Source: Planctomycetota bacterium (GTDB lineage: Bacteria > Planctomycetota > UBA1135 > GCA-002686595). From it: a stretch of DNA of 6,297 nucleotides. Below are positions 5,369 to 6,297 of this stretch, in pieces. Positions within the stretch are counted from its first letter, which is position 1. Each line of letters starts with the position of its first letter. A model generated the notes under the pieces. That model saw only the letters and a program-made list of their open reading frames with translations, made no database searches and was not told the origin of the DNA. Location: contig JAQBVH010000205.1 in the NCBI GenBank assembly GCA_027623615.1, positions 1 through 6,297 on the forward strand, given 5' to 3'. The position numbers and the translations under genes were made by a program.

Positions 5369-5698
5369 TCAGTCGTCGCCGTCCTCTTCTTTCTCGTCGT
5401 CGTCGAGGCCGAGGATCTTGCGACCCTCCTCGCTGATCAGGTGCGGTCCCCAGGTCGGCTCGAACACGATGTCGACCTCGGTCGCCTCGACGCCCTCGAG
5501 CGTGTTGCAGCGACGCTTCATCACGTCGGGGATCGTGCGCGCTTCGGGGCACGACTGCGAGGTGAGGGTCATCGTGATCAACGCCTTCTCGTCCACGACC
5601 TTGACGTCGTAGATGAGCCCGAGGTCCACGATGTTGATCGGGATCTCCGGGTCGTAGACCTGCCTCAGTTCCGTGTAGACATCTTCGCTGGTGGCCAT
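5369..5698 (-). CDS. MIP18/SufT-type Fe-S cluster assembly factor (109 aa)
   Basis: This is a small cytoplasmic protein of the MIP18 (DUF59) family, which includes SufT and the PaaD/MIP18 maturation factors and helps deliver iron-sulfur clusters to client proteins. The signature DPEIPINIVDLGLIYDV is at residues 16-32. The family's conserved reactive cysteine is Cys50 in MTLTSQSCP (43-51), and FEPTWGPHLISEEGR (79-93) is the usual third block. A strongly acidic tail, DDDEKEEDGDD, ends the protein. The frame stays open 87 codons upstream, but that part is unlike the family and runs into the divergent gene, so the ATG at 5698 is chosen. No ribosome binding site precedes it; TAGACT lies nine bases upstream on the coding strand, so the mRNA may be nearly leaderless. 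It shares its upstream region with a radical SAM gene, which would be a plausible cluster client; that link is inference. Confidence 0.9.
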   Translation of the reverse strand: MATSEDVYTELRQVYDPEIPINIVDLGLIYDVKVVDEKALITMTLTSQSCPEARTIPDVMKRRCNTLEGVEATEVDIVFEPTWGPHLISEEGRKILGLDDDEKEEDGDD

Positions 5699-5766
5699 GT
5701 CGGCGAAGTCTAACGTGGACGGCAGCTTTGGGTAGGGGGGAGGCCCTCCCAGGCTAGAATCACCCC
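5699..5766. promoter_or_regulatory. divergent promoter region with two palindromes
   Basis: This 68-bp gap separates the Fe-S assembly gene and the radical SAM gene. For the rightward gene, TAGAAT (5755-5760) is a five-of-six -10 box; no clear -35 is seen, the nearest being TTGGGT at 5728-5733 with an over-long 21-bp spacing. For the leftward gene, TAGACT (complement of 5708-5713) is the best -10. GGGAGGCCCTCCC at 5738-5750 is a 6-bp inverted repeat about one central base. GAATCAC-CCC-GTGATTC at 5757-5773 is a 7-bp inverted repeat that covers the -10 box, the expected transcription start and the GTG start codon, as a repressor operator would. Confidence 0.5.
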
Positions 5767-6297
5767 GTGATTCGCTACGAAGGAGACCTCTACCGACCGC
5801 CGTCCGAGGCGCAGAGCCTGATCCTGCAGGCCACCATCGGGTGCTCGTACAACGAGTGCACCTTTTGTGGGATGTACCGGGACAAGCGCTTCCGGGTGCG
5901 CCCGTTCGCTGAGCTCGAGGCCGAGATCGCATGGGCCCGGGAGGCCATGCCGGAGACACAGAAGGTGTTCCTGGCGGACGGGGACGCCCTGGTCGCCAAG
6001 GTCAGCTTCCTGGCGCGCATCCTCGATGCCGTGCGCGAGGCCTTCCCGCGTCTGCGGCGGGTCAGCACCTACGCCTCGCCACAGTCGCTGCAGGTCCGCA
6101 GCGTCGAGGACATGGCGCTGCTGCGCGAGAAGGGGCTGACCCTCTACTACCTGGGCATCGAGTCGGGGCACGACCCGACCCTGTCCCGACTCGAGAAGGG
6201 GGTCGATGCACAGGAGCTGATCCGGGTGGCGAACAAGGCCCACGCGGCCGGCGTGAAGCTCTCCACGATGATCCTGCTCGGCGCCGCCGGCCGCGAC
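5767..6297 (+). CDS. radical SAM protein, COG1032-like (N-terminal 177 aa, cut by window edge)
   Basis: Radical SAM enzymes use a [4Fe-4S] cluster to split S-adenosylmethionine and start radical chemistry. The cluster cysteines are Cys26, Cys31 and Cys34 in TIGCSYNECTFCGMY, spaced C-x4-C-x2-C rather than the commoner C-x3-C-x2-C. The start IRYEGDLYRPPSEAQSLILQ, the strand FLADGDAL (68-75), VSTYASPQSL (99-108), and YYLGIESGHDPTLSRLEKGV (127-146) follow the YgiQ/Elp3-like radical SAM barrel in order. The frame has a stop at 5755-5757, and GTG at 5767 is the first start after it; the next ATG (5872) would lose two of the cluster cysteines. No ribosome binding site precedes the GTG. The gene continues past the right edge, so its C-terminal domain and likely substrate cannot be judged. 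The nature of its reaction is unknown. Confidence 0.9.
   Translation, partial: MIRYEGDLYRPPSEAQSLILQATIGCSYNECTFCGMYRDKRFRVRPFAELEAEIAWAREAMPETQKVFLADGDALVAKVSFLARILDAVREAFPRLRRVSTYASPQSLQVRSVEDMALLREKGLTLYYLGIESGHDPTLSRLEKGVDAQELIRVANKAHAAGVKLSTMILLGAAGRD

Overview
The window is GC-rich DNA (roughly two thirds G+C by eye) from a bacterial chromosome, with strongly GC-biased third codon positions that create long antisense shadow frames. It looks like a housekeeping region rather than a phage, plasmid or island: no transposase, integrase, CRISPR array, rRNA or tRNA is visible. The mix of genes (ATP-type PEP carboxykinase, MIP18-type Fe-S assembly factor, COG1032-like radical SAM protein, small TPR protein) fits a high-GC Planctomycetota, Myxococcota or related deep lineage, but the sequence alone does not settle the phylum.

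Layout. Positions 1-445 hold no convincing gene but carry three separate tandem repeats (9 bp x2, 17 bp x4, 12 bp x3). Then come a RimJ-type N-acetyltransferase (446-1015, minus) and, divergently, an NAD-dependent sugar-nucleotide epimerase (1141-2115, plus). Next is ATP-dependent PEP carboxykinase, pckA (2239-3903, plus), with its own candidate promoter, a strong ribosome binding site and a downstream T-tract terminator. Between pckA and the convergent phosphinothricin-type GNAT acetyltransferase (4175-4768, minus) lies a 168-bp imperfect palindrome (4011-4178) with 20-bp terminal inverted repeats, whose right end forms the GNAT stop codon. Divergent from that GNAT is a small TPR protein (4860-5291, plus). 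A perfect 12-bp hairpin separates it from a convergent MIP18/SufT-type Fe-S assembly factor (5369-5698, minus). Divergent from that is a radical SAM protein (5767 to the right edge, plus, cut off by the window).

How the genes relate. Most genes are single transcription units in divergent or convergent pairs, so there is little operon logic. The one thematic pair is the Fe-S assembly factor and the [4Fe-4S] radical SAM enzyme, which share a 68-bp divergent promoter region containing two short palindromes. The two acetyltransferases, the epimerase and pckA have no evident common pathway.

The items most worth following up are the 168-bp palindrome (a MITE-like or ERIC-like repeat candidate), the palindrome sitting on the -10 box and GTG start of the apparently leaderless radical SAM gene, and the 17-bp tandem repeat at the left. 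I did not find a clear multi-gene novel system.
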